Under the pieces are notes generated by a model. That model made no database searches and was not told the origin of the DNA. It worked only from the letters and a program-made list of their open reading frames with translations. 27,452 nucleotides of DNA from Nemertoderma westbladi (taxonomy: Eukaryota; Xenacoelomorpha; Nemertodermatida; Nemertodermatidae), in the NCBI GenBank assembly GCA_032718475.1, contig JAUCBJ010009019.1, positions 1 through 27,452 on the forward strand, given 5' to 3'. Numbering within the stretch: the first letter of the stretch is position 1; each line of letters starts with the position of its first letter. A program made the position numbers and the translations under genes. Below, piece after piece: positions 1-9,861 of the stretch.

Positions 1-170
1 CTCTCCTCAACCTCTCTGTCAATAGACATCAAATCCCCTGAATATCCCCTTACATCAAATCCCCTGAATAGCAATAGGTTTGAAATGTCAATAAAGGCTG
101 TTTTGTAAACAGCAATATTACCTCTTGGCTGCTGTGAAATCATGTATTACCTCAAGGTTCGCTACAAACA

Positions 171-434
171 TTAAAATAGAAATAACGTGCCTTGGATGTT
201 TAGTGAGGGTTTTTGTCTGTCAATTGTGATGCTTTCTTTAATTAGAAGGTCGTAATTACTTTCTACGGCGGGTTGTTGAACAGGTGGAACTACGCCGGGT
301 TGCAGAATAGGTGGAACTACAGCGGGTTGTTGAACGGGTGGGACTATGGAGGGATGTGGAGCAGGTGGAACTACGGCAGTTTGATCAACAGGTGGAACTA
401 TGGCGGGTTGTTGAACAGGTGGAACTATTATCAT
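171..434 (-). CDS. Proline-rich repeat ORF (VPPVQQPA-type 9-mers)
   Basis: An 87-codon minus-strand frame from an ATG at 434. About two thirds of it is six 9-residue repeats of the form V-V-P-P-V-Q-Q-P-A, followed by a non-repetitive tail with an acidic and lysine-containing stretch (ESNYDLLIKES). No domain, signal peptide or membrane segment is visible. The repeats could form an extended, polyproline-like chain. The frame begins just downstream of, and one base out of frame with, the decayed zinc-finger gene at 440-1822, so it could be the repeat-rich tail of that protein after a frameshift. It could equally be an accident of a minisatellite whose period is divisible by three; the plus strand is open over the same units. 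I do not recognise a family. Confidence 0.3.
   Translation of the reverse strand: MIIVPPVQQPAIVPPVDQTAVVPPAPHPSIVPPVQQPAVVPPILQPGVVPPVQQPAVESNYDLLIKESITIDRQKPSLNIQGTLFLF
267..428. repeat. 27-bp minisatellite, six units
   Basis: Six contiguous 27-bp units begin at 267, 294, 321, 348, 375 and 402. The outer units 1 and 6 are nearly identical and the inner ones are more diverged. Because 27 is a multiple of three, both strands stay open: plus reads a 9-residue RWNYGGLLN-like repeat, minus a VVPPVQQPA-like repeat. Confidence 0.9.
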
Positions 435-439
435 GAAAC

Positions 440-1822
440 TCAATCATTGAGTTTACCTCCTTCTCCTGTCTCTCTAGGGATGACCAAAGGGTGATAGTTT
501 TGCGGAAGTTCTTGATAGCCTCTCTGGCCAAGGAGATCTTGGATCGTAGGTGAGATGATATTTCATCTACACCAGTTGATCCACTTCAGGTGGCCATCGA
601 AACTTTCACCCTTTATGCCACATTTCTCATGCTCCTCTACCATCACCAACTTCAACTGTCCAATATCACAGACTGACAGTTCTACAAAACCCTGCTCAAT
701 GGTGCCAAACTGCCTCTGAACCTGGAATGCAATAGTAGCAACCGTGTTGAGGTTTTGCTTGACATATTTTTGACTGTTACGTTGATCCTCCTCCATGGAG
801 TCCTTCTATTTCTGGAGAACCTGTACATGGGTCGGGTCAAACCTTAGGTCAAAATCATGTATTGCAAGCTTGCCCTTAACCGATTGCGCACCCCAGTCAT
901 AGCCAGTTGTAACACCCTTCCCAACCACCTCTTCACAATCAATATCATCATCAATAACTCTGGGGCGTTTAGTAGGTGGTATGATCTCTCCTTCACTATT
1001 AGCATCATCTGAGGAAAAACAAAAACTCAAGTTCCTCCTACAACCTTTATCCTTAAGGACAGAGGCGCACCTTGCAAGGATGACTGAACAAGGGGTAGTA
1101 GGGGAAGGCAAGTTTATCATTGAAGGTGATGCTGAAAGTGAAGGAAGATCTACAGCAATCTGCCCATCATTAAGGTCTCCGTTGCCAATACCAGTGGGGC
1201 TGGTTGCAGTCGCAGTACTGGTAATAGTCTGACTAGGCCTACAACTTGCAGCATAACCACTATTAGTGGAACTAGTAGTGCCCAAGCTAGTGGCACTAAC
1301 AGTGGTACTGATTGGCACACTAGATGGAGCTAGAAGTACCACAAATATCAGCTACCAAAACCCCAGCACAAGCAACGGAGCCTCTGATACCACTAACCGC
1401 CTGACTTCCTACATTTCTATATTTTATAAAGTCATTGCCTCTTAATAATATAACTTTGTTTAGCCCTTATCAACTTTTTTACCTAGCCGCGAATTAACCC
1501 AATCAGACAATATTTCAGCCCCCTCCCCAACATTGTTTGCACCCATAATTTGCCTAGCTACTGTATAAATAGAATCTTCTAGAATATTGATGACCTTTGT
1601 ACATTTAGATTGGGACCGTGGTTCTTTAAATTCTTGCATTCGTAGTTTGGATTCTTCCTTACTTAAATTATGAACTTTCTGAAGATGTGTAGGGAGGTAC
1701 TTCTGTGGCCTAGGGGGATTGCAGATAGTGCAGTCGTATATATAGCGAATTGGTTTCGAAGGAATAACTTTGGAGGGTCCAGTGCCAGTTGGGGCAGAAT
1801 CATCGGAATCAGAATGAGACAT
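440..1822 (-). pseudogene. C2H2 zinc-finger protein gene, interrupted, possibly spliced
   Basis: The frame starts at ATG 1822. Residues about 30-55 contain one C2H2-like finger (C-x2-C-x11-H-x4-H, starting YDCTIC and ending LQKVHNL), then a charged segment. The frame stops at 1460. A donor (exon ends 1483, then GTAAAAAAG) and an acceptor (TTCTAG ending at 1330) would remove 153 bp and join it in phase to the next frame. That second exon has a Ser/Thr-rich region and an acidic stretch after PPTKRPR, a possible nuclear localisation signal. It meets an in-frame TAG at 806-808 and a TGA at 563-565, then stays open in the same frame to a TGA at 440-442. The same frame surviving across two stops points to a decayed gene or element ORF. 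The finger suggests nucleic-acid binding; a transposon-derived origin is possible but unproven. Confidence 0.45.
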
Positions 1823-1918
1823 ATTAGATAAGAAAGAGTGGAGAGTGAAAAAAGCCTATTCCTAAACCTATTCTAAAAATATATTCCAGGTAGGTAGGGT
1901 AGGGGTGGGGTAGGGATT

Positions 1919-1936
1919 GGGGGGGGGGGGGGGGGG
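1919..1936. repeat. Poly-G tract, 18 bases
   Basis: An uninterrupted run of 18 G follows a G-rich approach at 1890-1918 with repeated GGTAGG and GGGGT motifs, giving strong G-quadruplex potential on the plus strand. It lies in the gene-free stretch 1843-2330. Confidence 0.9.
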
Positions 1937-1970
1937 TGTGTATAACCAATTTGTTACCCAATTAGTTGAA

Positions 1971-2078
1971 CCGTTGCTGTAACCTTTCTTCCTCAGTTAT
2001 TTTAATCGGTGTTCTAACCTTTTATTTCTGAGTAAATTTAATCGCAGTTGTATCCTTTGGTCCACATTTAGTTTAACT
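1971..2078. repeat. Degenerate ~36-bp tandem repeat, three units
   Basis: Three consecutive segments, beginning near 1971, 2007 and 2042, share the plan CG-x-TGTT/TTGT-x-TAACCTTT then a pyrimidine-rich or TCTGAG-like part, ending ATTTTAAT or AATTTAAT. Divergence is high. Nothing else is recognisable between 1843 and 2330 apart from the poly-G tract and a pair of GTAGGCCTT motifs near 2195 and 2209. Confidence 0.45.
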
Positions 2079-2728
2079 TTTGCTTAGTTGCTTAGTTTAA
2101 CCAGGCAGAAATACGGGGTTATAGTGTTTTCTACAACACTGTATAATAGTTATTCTTTGAGGCATGGTGGCCTTTTCTGGCAGAGCACGGCACGTAGGCC
2201 TTATACGTAGGCCTTTCGTAGGTCAGTTTGACCTGAATTAATTAGTCTGTTGAATGTGTCAGTTTGTGTTTAACCCCTGTTTTTAGATCCCCCATCACCT
2301 CTGTCAGTAACGTCTTGGCTGTCAGGTTCCTATCTACTAGTGTAAAGTTTGGTGTGTCAGTGAGGAATGACAAAGTATCCAAACTAAAGTCTCTAACATA
2401 GTGTTGTCAGTATTAAGTTCAGTAAAAGGCGTCATTAGGATGAGCCAATGGCAAACTGTAATTGTGGTATTGGTACCACCCCTGTCCCATGTCGTGCAAT
2501 TTTGCCATTGGATCAGAGACTGACACATGGTACAGTCGTCGCCCCCCACATGCAGTCCTATACGTCCTCTGTATAATACCATGGTGTCCGTGGCAATGTC
2601 ATTTGCTCCACAAATTCCAGACCTAGAAAGGCGTGGTTGGAAACGGATCGAGCAATATTGGATCTGATCTCTAGAACAAGAGTCTCTGGGTGTTTAACAG
2701 CTGTGAAGAGTCCGTGGTGTAGTGTGGC

Positions 2729-3226
2729 TTATAACTTGCCTAGGCTAATGGCGGATAGATGTATACCACGCGAGTCAAGGACGTTTCCGCCCTCAACTTG
2801 CTGACTTAATGTGCCACCAATCCCAATAGCGGATCTATAGTATGATCTGTTTAACCACGCCATCATCCTCCCATTGACAGCCTTCCACCTGACATTGTAT
2901 TCGATGTCGAAAGGTCTGCCCCATCTCTGTATCGCTCTGGGGAACATTTGAGCCAACAATACCAAGGAGGATCCATTGTCAGAATAAGCTTGCACCATAG
3001 TTTGTAATTTGGAGACAACAAAATCTGTATCGTTAGTACAGAGATCATTGGTTCCAAATAATATAACAGTGATGCAGGGTTCATTCTGCCATTGTTGGAT
3101 AATCTCATGGGTATTGTGTTATGTGATATGTTATGGTGCAAAGTGGACTTCGTGTTCAGAATATACAATATACAAAAAAATTGTGGTCCGCAAATGTTAC
3201 CCCAGCACACGGCTGGAACATAAAAA
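2729..3226 (-). pseudogene. SGNH-hydrolase-like domain, broken copy 1
   Basis: Read on the minus strand, this matches the plus-strand frame at 25708-26260 block by block: FADHN, then EIIQQW (EIMSHW in the other copy), then LFGTNDLC (IFGGNDLC), DFVVSKL, YSDNGSSLVL, QMFPRAI, VEGGNVLDS and HLS. GxNDL and a C-terminal H-L-S are the block III and block V signatures of SGNH/GDSL esterase-like folds. Block I with the serine is missing here. About 66 bp are inserted between FADHN and EIIQQW, including an in-frame TAA near 3124, so this copy is dead. The frame ends with TAA at 2729, after which the same frame is open for about 55 more codons. Such domains occur in ORF1 of CR1/L2-type LINEs and in other invertebrate mobile elements; no reverse transcriptase was found nearby. 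Confidence 0.6.
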
Positions 3227-3361
3227 GGCTAATTAAGAGCATGCGTTACAAGAGTGTGTTGATATATATATAAAACAGCTTTTCCAGCGCCCTTCATTGA
3301 TTGGCTAAACTCTTGGCTATCATTTGGTTACCATTGGTTATCATTGGTATTGCCCCGGGGT

Positions 3362-3385
3362 GGGGGGGGGGGGGGGGGGGGGGGG
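3362..3385. repeat. Poly-G tract, 24 bases
   Basis: The longest homopolymer in the window, an uninterrupted run of 24 G. It breaks no recognisable gene. Confidence 0.9.
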
Positions 3386-3779
3386 CGGAAATTCGACGCA
3401 AATAACAGATGATTTCTCTCAAAAATAAAACTGTAAACTCTTCTATTGTGTTTAGTAAATTGTTTTGGTTAAGATAACGCGCCACTGTAACCTGCTCCTT
3501 TCCCTAAATTGAGAATTTAACATTGAGGCGGGATATTAATTCACCAAGATGAGATTTGCATCCAGTTTCCCCCCTTGTCTCCAATTTTGGAACATTGAAG
3601 TGAACAGGGAAATTTTTGAAACTATTTATTATATTTCAATATTGGATAATAATTTCCTTTGTGCTCTGATGGATAGCCCATAAAATTCTAGGAAAAGTCA
3701 CGGAATCTCGGTTTTCACAACATATCTGTTTCAAAGAACTGTTTTTGTAAAATTTAATTTTCTTCAGCCACTAGGCCAG

Positions 3780-4015
3780 GGATTACGCACAAAGTCTGAC
3801 GACTTATTTCCAGTGCGGTCCCCCCAGAACTTTACTCCCCAGAGGAAACTCTAGTACTCATTTAGCTACCACTTAAGGATGCAAGGAAGAGATGCGCCCT
3901 GGCTGGTCCCTTTAAAGCATTCGTGCCGAAACGAAAACTGCCCTGGCCCATGTGAGGATCGAACCCACGACCTACAGGAGATGTGAATTCAATACAACCA
4001 CTACAACAAGGTAGA
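3780..4015 (-). mobile_element. tRNA-derived SINE-like segment
   Basis: The minus strand has a good RNA polymerase III B box, GGGTTCGATCCTC (3954-3966), and about 42 bases upstream an A-box-like TTGTAGTGGTTG (3996-4008), the spacing expected of a tRNA-type internal promoter. Downstream is a non-tRNA body of about 170 bp running into AT-rich DNA near 3775. The segment does not fold obviously into a complete tRNA and no anticodon arm is convincing, so a SINE fragment fits better than a tRNA gene. A second copy was not found in the window. Confidence 0.5.
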
Positions 4016-4705
4016 ACCCTGGTGGTAACAGATTAATTTCAAAAAAATTTAAATGACCCTCACCCACCCCCCCACCCCCAGGCCAAATAGCGTTAAAGAA
4101 GGCTGCGGTTGGTCTATATTATTACAGTTCAAATGGAATTTTGTTTCATTTTTGTATATACAGTACAATTTTACTTAAAGTTTGTGCAATGCAGTTCATT
4201 TTTTTAATATGTGTTGTTGTTATTGTGAACAGTAACACTAGTTTTTAGGTGGTTAAGTTGTGCTGTACTGGCTACTACTACCTTGTGCTTAATAATATTC
4301 ATGTTTTACTCATAAATTATCTTCTTAATTCGAACAATTGCATACCTTGAGAACAATCCGGTGGTCGAATCAATGGATGACCAAATTAGTTTAGACAATA
4401 ACGATTTACAACGTTTAAAACAAACGTTTTCTTTGCATTAAAAAAACGTATATTTCCAAGCAATTTCGAAAGAACCGACGCATGATTCACGTTAGTTACA
4501 CATGCTAGACAAGCGTTTAATTCAAACGTCATCAAGAACCGGCGATTGAGTAATAGGGTGTAGTGAATTTTCGAAATTTCTGATTTTCGTTCCAGAACTC
4601 AGTCATAGCAACTATGCCATATATTTTTTCAATCTGAAAAGTAGAAATCATGTCTCCATGCCACTGAAATTTTCAAATTAATTAACAAAAATGTCATATT
4701 TGTCT
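4016..4705. other. No gene seen
   Basis: AT-rich DNA with a C-rich patch at 4060-4080. No ORF, repeat family or promoter can be supported. It ends at the 5-bp target duplication of the DNA transposon that follows. Confidence 0.6.
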
Positions 4706-4710
4706 AAATC

Positions 4711-4850
4711 TAGATGGCTCTAGAAAGAGAATCAATTATCGGATTTTGTTGAAATCCTGTTTTTTGGAATCTATGGACAGAGTAGAATGCCATAGGAAAA
4801 CACAAAATTAATTTTGGCCGAGTTGAAACAATTTTATTTTTTAAAAATTT
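4711..4850 (+). repeat. Left terminal inverted repeat
   Basis: Inverted match to 7608-7752. Conserved blocks in order from the tip are TAGATGGCTCTAGAAAGAGA, CAATTATCGGATTTTGT, AATCTATGGACAGAGTAG, AATGCCATAGGA and TTGGCCGAGTT, then AT-rich sequence. Confidence 0.85.
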
Positions 4851-4944
4851 CAACTTTTTCTGAACGTTTATGAATGCTAGGATTTAATTTTGGCTGAGTT
4901 GAAAAAATTTCAACTTTTTCTGAACGTTTATGAATGCCAGGATC
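4808..4944. repeat. Short tandem duplication inside the left end
   Basis: A unit running from TTAATTTTGGCYGAGTTGAA through CAACTTTTTCTGAACGTTTA to TGAATGCYAGGAT occurs twice (about 4808-4884 and 4883-4944). The second copy lacks about 15 bp of A/T. It extends the left subterminal region relative to the right one. Confidence 0.75.
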
Positions 4945-4955
4945 TCATGTAATTT

Positions 4956-7037
4956 TCAGAATACAAATTGTTTCTTAGTGTTAACCGCTTTCCGTTGTTT
5001 CCTGGCATCAATCCTCGAAAGTATTAGTTTATCTCTCTCATTACTCCCAACAACTTCCATCGACACTTCAGTCCCGATTCGGACCATCCTTTCAACAACC
5101 TGAGTGTGACATGGGTAGTCAAGATTAGGAAGATCGAGATCTTTAGAAACAAATATGCTACTGAGATCACAATCTAAAATATCATTAATCAATGGTGGTT
5201 CAGTGATGATCAATCAATCAGACTGATGTAATCATTCGCTTCAAAATTGATCAATGGTGGCTCCAGCTTTCGAACATTGCTTGTTAACTGGATGGAGTTT
5301 AAAACCCGAGCTTTCTTATTCTTGCATACAGCAAGCTTTCGAATGTGAACTCGCTGATCCATTAATATCAGTGTGCAAAGAATGCATTACGTTGGATTGT
5401 TGAATCGACTGTAGCTTTATATTCACCATCAAGGTAGCGGGTCCACTTTACAAGTTGAAAAAGGTTTAGTGATCCATCTTTAATACTATTGTGGCATTTA
5501 ATCAGGAACCACATCGGATAATTTAACAATAACAGTAAGTCCCTCACTAGGTGAATGATCTGATATATATATGCGGCATATACGATTTGCGGTGGTAACC
5601 CATCTTGAATGACTGAGCTTACCAGGATCAAGTCGAGCCAATCTTTGATCACAATGTCCATCAATGATCGCGCATGTAATTAAATAAAGATATTTTTGAT
5701 CCATTGACAATTCCTTGATTACTGATTGTGGAAGTTTTGTTAAGGTTTCTGATGTGATCAGCATATATTCAATCACATCCATTCTTGGTAGATTACCATT
5801 TGCAATTCGTTCTCCAATTAAACCTTTGAATGTTTTAGGACCTGAAGTAGGCCTATCAACTAAGGTAAATAGGTGGCGCAGGGGGAGTTCATTCATATGC
5901 AACATGCAGATAGACCACTGTAAAGGTCATTCAAGTTTCAATTCTAACAAATGAATCACACCAGCATGAACTCCAGTATTTAAAGGAGTACTACAATATC
6001 TGACAAAGACAAAGACCTTTCCTGGAAGGACTAACATGACTAAGATAGCATCCTCTAGGTTCTGTCACCATTACATAATGTTCTTCTAATTTGGATTTTA
6101 CATGGTTAGATGTGGATTCATCTTTTATTAGAGTTAAATCCTTTCGGCCATCAAAATATAATCCAGTGATTGATTCTGACCGAGAAAGTGATGATTCAAA
6201 TATAGATGATCGACGTTTTGCTCGTTTTCTTCTGATATTGTGATGATCAACAACATATTTTTATGAAAAGCTCTCCCCTTTTATGTCATGAGATGTTTCT
6301 GAAATAATTGCAGCTGCAGCGCGTTCTGGAATTGCATATCTATCAGCTTCCCTACAAGCAGAAATGTAAAAATTCCTATTTTGAGATGTACTGGAATAAC
6401 TGGATGTTGATAGTTCAGGAGGAAATACATCCATCGGACTTTGATCTTCAGGTGGGTTAGAAGATTCAGTCTCTGTAGAAGATTTGGCAACCCTTTCCTG
6501 TTCGATACACTGCCTCTTATTTTGAGCTTCCTCCCTTTCCGCCCTGCGTTCAGATTTATTATGTTTCTCAGTAGCAAACCTTGCTGCATTACCATCTATA
6601 CCTCCAATATGTAATAAACGTCCTGCTCTCTGATCCTCCAGAAAATCTAGTTCAGCATCATTTGGTTCCTTGGCAATTTCAAATAATTTCTTAAAATGTT
6701 TCTGATATTCTACTAGTCGCTCAGAGTAAAACGTCTCCAATTCTCGCGCCTTGGGTACTTTGCTAACATCATCACGAATATTGTCCAACTCACTCAAGAT
6801 TTTCTTAGTCACTCCTATTAGGGTATAGGTGGGAATGCTGGCACGGATATAAACAGAAATAACATCCTTGGCAGCTAATTATGCAACATAGGATAGTTTT
6901 GGGTTGGAAGGAATTGATGCTTGCAACAATTTAAAATGATGTAGAACAGCACCAATAGTCGGAAGTTGGGTCAGTGGCAACTGTGTTGGACTCCCAAATA
7001 ATGAAGTGTTAACCTTTTGACGAGTACCTTTCGACAT
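4956..7037 (-). pseudogene. Decayed transposase-like gene of an unplaced invertebrate element family
   Basis: The frame begins at ATG 7037 with a SLFGSPTQLPLTQLP N-terminus and is interrupted by TAA at 6879-6881. It then stays open to 6261 with an FLEDQRAGRLLHIGGID block (6603-6653). Recognisable blocks continue in shifting frames: GLYFDGRKD, EPRGCYLSHV, NTG...GVIHLLEL, a TGA where an Arg codon is expected, NELPLRHLF, SRWVTTANRI (5498-5905), MWFLIKCHNSIKDG and IQRNAFFAH (5368-5664), EPPLINFEANDY, and a C-terminal PCHTQVVERMV block (4956-5213). From memory, relatives in cnidarians and insects read CDGTxxNTG where this copy has C-S-T-P-L-N-T-G, so a possible catalytic Asp is lost. At least two stops and three frameshifts make it dead. 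Its position between inverted repeats supports a transposase role; biochemical class unknown. Confidence 0.7.
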
Positions 7038-7607
7038 TTTAGAAATATAATTAAATCGTCAGAATTTAAAAGTCCTATACACTAGTCTATAGTTTACAGC
7101 AGTAGTAGCAGTTTAGTTTTTAATGCATACCGGTACAAATCATATGAATGTCATAATGCCATAAATTAATTACACACTAAAGTATGTACTACTAAAGAAT
7201 AAATGTGAAAGTAAAAGTAAATAAGTGTATGCCTAGCCCTTGTCCGGTACTAACATACAGATAGATTTTAGGTCAGAAATAATAAATGCTTGTTGGGTTG
7301 ATTTATCCAGACATAGAGGAGGGAATTTTGAAATCTATGAATCAAAAGTTGTCATATTAAATGCTAGTTAGCGAGCTGTCATAAACTGTGTGTTTTCTTT
7401 AAACTATTCAATAAATTTAACTAATAAATTATTAATTAAATAAATTAATTAAGGCCTATTGGCAGTTGTATTCTAAAAACTCTTAGTTATTATATTCTAT
7501 GAACTTCATTATCGTATTATAAGTACTTGTATATTTATTGGCATTTATTTATTTTGCAATTTAAATTTTTCCATTTTTGGAAAAAATGGTTCAACAATTT
7601 GGAAAAA

Positions 7608-7752
7608 TGTTAAAATTTTGAAAAAATAAAATTTTTTGAACTCGGCCAAATTTAATTAACTGTCTTCCTATGGCATTCTACTCTGTCCATAGATTCAAAA
7701 AAACATAACTTTTACAAAATCCGATAATTGGGTCTCTTTCTAGAGCCATCTA
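7608..7752 (-). repeat. Right terminal inverted repeat
   Basis: Inverted partner of 4711-4850, with the same conserved blocks and small indels in the T-rich and A-rich parts. The promoter of the transposon gene (start 7037) would lie between this repeat and 7037. Confidence 0.85.
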
Positions 7753-7839
7753 AAATCCCGGGAATGTCTGTTTTCTTTGACTCTGACTTCATTTACTGTA
7801 TCAGTTTTCATGTTTGGCAGCAATTGAACAGTTTGTATG

Positions 7840-8380
7840 TCTGTCCGTTTGTCAGTCGATGTGTCTGTCAAAATACAATATGAACCTCTAGAGGTCTAAC
7901 TACACAGCAGCTTTTTAGACTGACACACCGACAGACGTCTGAATAGGGTCAAAAGTGAAAACTGACAGCGGAAATGAAATCCTTGACCAGGAAAACCCCC
8001 ATAGAGTGAATTTTAATTAGTTAATGTGATTCCTTATATTTTTGACGGACGGACAATCCGACAGACAGACCGACAAACAGACCAACAGACAGTCTGGATA
8101 GGTTCAAAAGTGAAAACTGACAGGGGAAGTGAAACCCTTGACCAAGAAAACCCCCATAGCGAGAATTGTAATTAGCTAATGTGATTCCTTATATTTTTGA
8201 CGGACAGACTCACAGACAGACGGATAGACAGTCTGGGTAGTGTCAAAAGTAAAAACTGACTGCGGAAATAAAATCCTTGACAAGGAAAACTCCCATAGCG
8301 AGAACGTTAGTAGATTTAATTCTTTCTAAGGTCTTGACAGACAAACTGACAGAAAGACTGATAGACTTCAGAAATTCATG
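7840..8380. repeat. GACA/CAGA-rich tandem satellite, period about 139-155 bp
   Basis: Units begin at GTCTGAATAGGGTCAAAAG (7937), GTCTGGATAGGTTCAAAAG (8092) and GTCTGGGTAGTGTCAAAAG (8231). Each has a unique part (CTTGACCAGGAAAACCCCCA, then TTCCTTATATTTTTGACGG) followed by a GACAGAC-rich variable part. The left edge (7835-7870) has the complementary GTCTGTC motifs, so a large imperfect hairpin with 7915-7940 is possible. No ORF is supported between 7758 and 8550. Confidence 0.8.
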
Positions 8381-8559
8381 AATTAGAGTAGGGCACTTGG
8401 GGGTTTGAATATTTTCCAGTTAGGTACCGAAAGGGTTAAATGATACTATTTAATTCATAATATATACTTCTATGCAACGTATAATGGGATATGTGTCGGG
8501 CTAATTATTTTAATGCAATATTTATTATCTTATCTGAATATTAAACTATTTACCTTTAG

Positions 8560-9810
8560 GCAAAAATGGTTCACAATTGCCGTGGGCCATTGTGCCAGGG
8601 AATCTATGGAGAATACGGATCTTGCCCTTGTTTCCGCACATCCTAGATGGGGCAGAAAAACTGGATAATCAAATGCGACGTCGTATGGTCATATTATGCC
8701 AGGAGGCTGTCACTAAATATGAAGATGGTTCGGATGAGAAATGCAGCCTGTATTTAACTTCTGGGAATAAACAGGATGCCATTAAAGTCACAGCCCAGGA
8801 ATATTAAAATATTAAAATAACCAGCCAACATATTAATAAAGAAAATAAAGACCAACAACAGGAATCCAAACAAATAACACAGCAAGTAAGATCTCTTGGT
8901 TGTCCAGAAGCACAATGGCTATTATTGGAATTCCCTCTGACAGTTTCAAATATAGATTCGATTTACATACCAACAGTTGTTATGGATATCAATCTTCGCC
9001 ATGGATATATGATCGAAAAACGTTACAGGGGACCAGCAGTACCAGCAGATGGAGGGGCGGTTGGTGACTTCCTGGAAGCAGTTAGGGTACATCAGGATTT
9101 GATGCAATTGCTACCTGAGTGACAGTTTACCCAAATCCAGGAACTGATGATTCTGGATAGAAAAGCTGCAAAGATAAGCATCGACAAAATATCAGTGTTC
9201 TCCCTACGGACACCTGTGTTAGTGTTTGTAAACTCACTGAAGTTGTACTTAACCTGGTTTGCGCGAATTACTCCACCCAGGAACGCAGACCAATCGGGTC
9301 ACTGGTGCTTGGATAGATGGCGACAATAGGATGGTGCAAATTCGACCTATTGTAATTCCCCTTCTAAAAGATTTCATTAGAAACATCAATAATACTAATG
9401 TTAATTATACTGTAAATTCTGCTAAAGTTTCTGCTATGTTTCATCTTGAGCATGGGAACATTCGAAACCGAACACGATATTTTCTGTGTTCCAAATCTGA
9501 AGACATCATTCATTAAAGCTGGGTTACTACCACCAGGAGTTTAAGGAAGAGAGCAGCTATTACAACATGCCAATTCATTAGGTGGTGATACGCTAATGAA
9601 CAGATGCAGTGGCAGTCTGGAGGAACGCAGAGCCGAGATAAGTTGGCCATAGCTGCCTGGAATTGTCTCCGTGAGTTCTTTCTAAATAACAACATATCCT
9701 GTTACGGTACTCCAGCAGTTTTGTATTTCGAATTGCAAGAAGAGGCAACATTAAATCTTGCTGCTACACTCTTGGAGTTAAGAAGAAATATTGCTGCCGC
9801 ATTATAAAAT
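8560..9810 (+). pseudogene. Decayed gene of unknown family
   Basis: One plus-strand frame stays coding-like from 8562 to 9329 across an in-frame TAA (8805-8807) and TGA (9120-9122). Pieces include LPLFPHILDGAEKLDNQM, a Gln/Lys-rich linker, CPEAQWLLLEFPLTVSNIDS, VPADGGAVGDFLEAV, and a hydrophobic VFSLRTPVLVFVNSLKLYL. A shift near 9260-9310 moves to the next frame (WIDGDNRMVQIRPIVIPLL, ending 9516), and further open pieces run to about 9807 (LAIAAWNCLREFFL). A good acceptor, TTTACCTTTAG, ends at 8559, so the first piece may be an internal exon. In another frame 8566-8643 reads as a Cys-rich peptide with CPCF. I do not recognise the family. Two stops plus shifts indicate a pseudogene, either of a host gene or an element ORF. 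Confidence 0.5.
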
Positions 9811-9861
9811 ATGACATTTGACATGATATGACATATGACATTGAGTATAATAGATAAATTG

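Larger units (their letters stand above)
4711..7752 (-). mobile_element. Complete-ended DNA transposon, 3042 bp, with 5-bp target duplication
   Basis: Both ends start with the same 20 bases, TAGATGGCTCTAGAAAGAGA, in inverted orientation (4711-4730; complement of 7733-7752). Inversion similarity continues for about 145 bp per side, roughly 85 percent by eye. Directly outside each end lies AAATC (4706-4710 and 7753-7757), a perfect 5-bp direct repeat that reads as the target-site duplication. Between the ends a minus-strand gene starts at 7037 and decays down to 4956. The sharp ends, duplication and centred gene argue for a cut-and-paste element. Five-bp duplications are known for Transib and for a hAT subgroup; the TAG terminus resembles hAT more than the CAC of Transib, but I do not assign a superfamily. 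Confidence 0.85.

Noticed and set aside
2337-2582. Minus-strand 81-codon frame downstream of SGNH-like copy 1
   Set aside because: No recognisable content; two frames look equally open here, so it cannot be assigned.
3954-4010. Possible tRNA gene
   Set aside because: Pol III boxes are present but no complete cloverleaf or anticodon arm could be formed, so a SINE-like origin was preferred.
7937-8260. CRISPR-like array
   Set aside because: The repeats are long, diverged, AT- and GACA-rich tandem units without regular short spacers, in a eukaryotic context.
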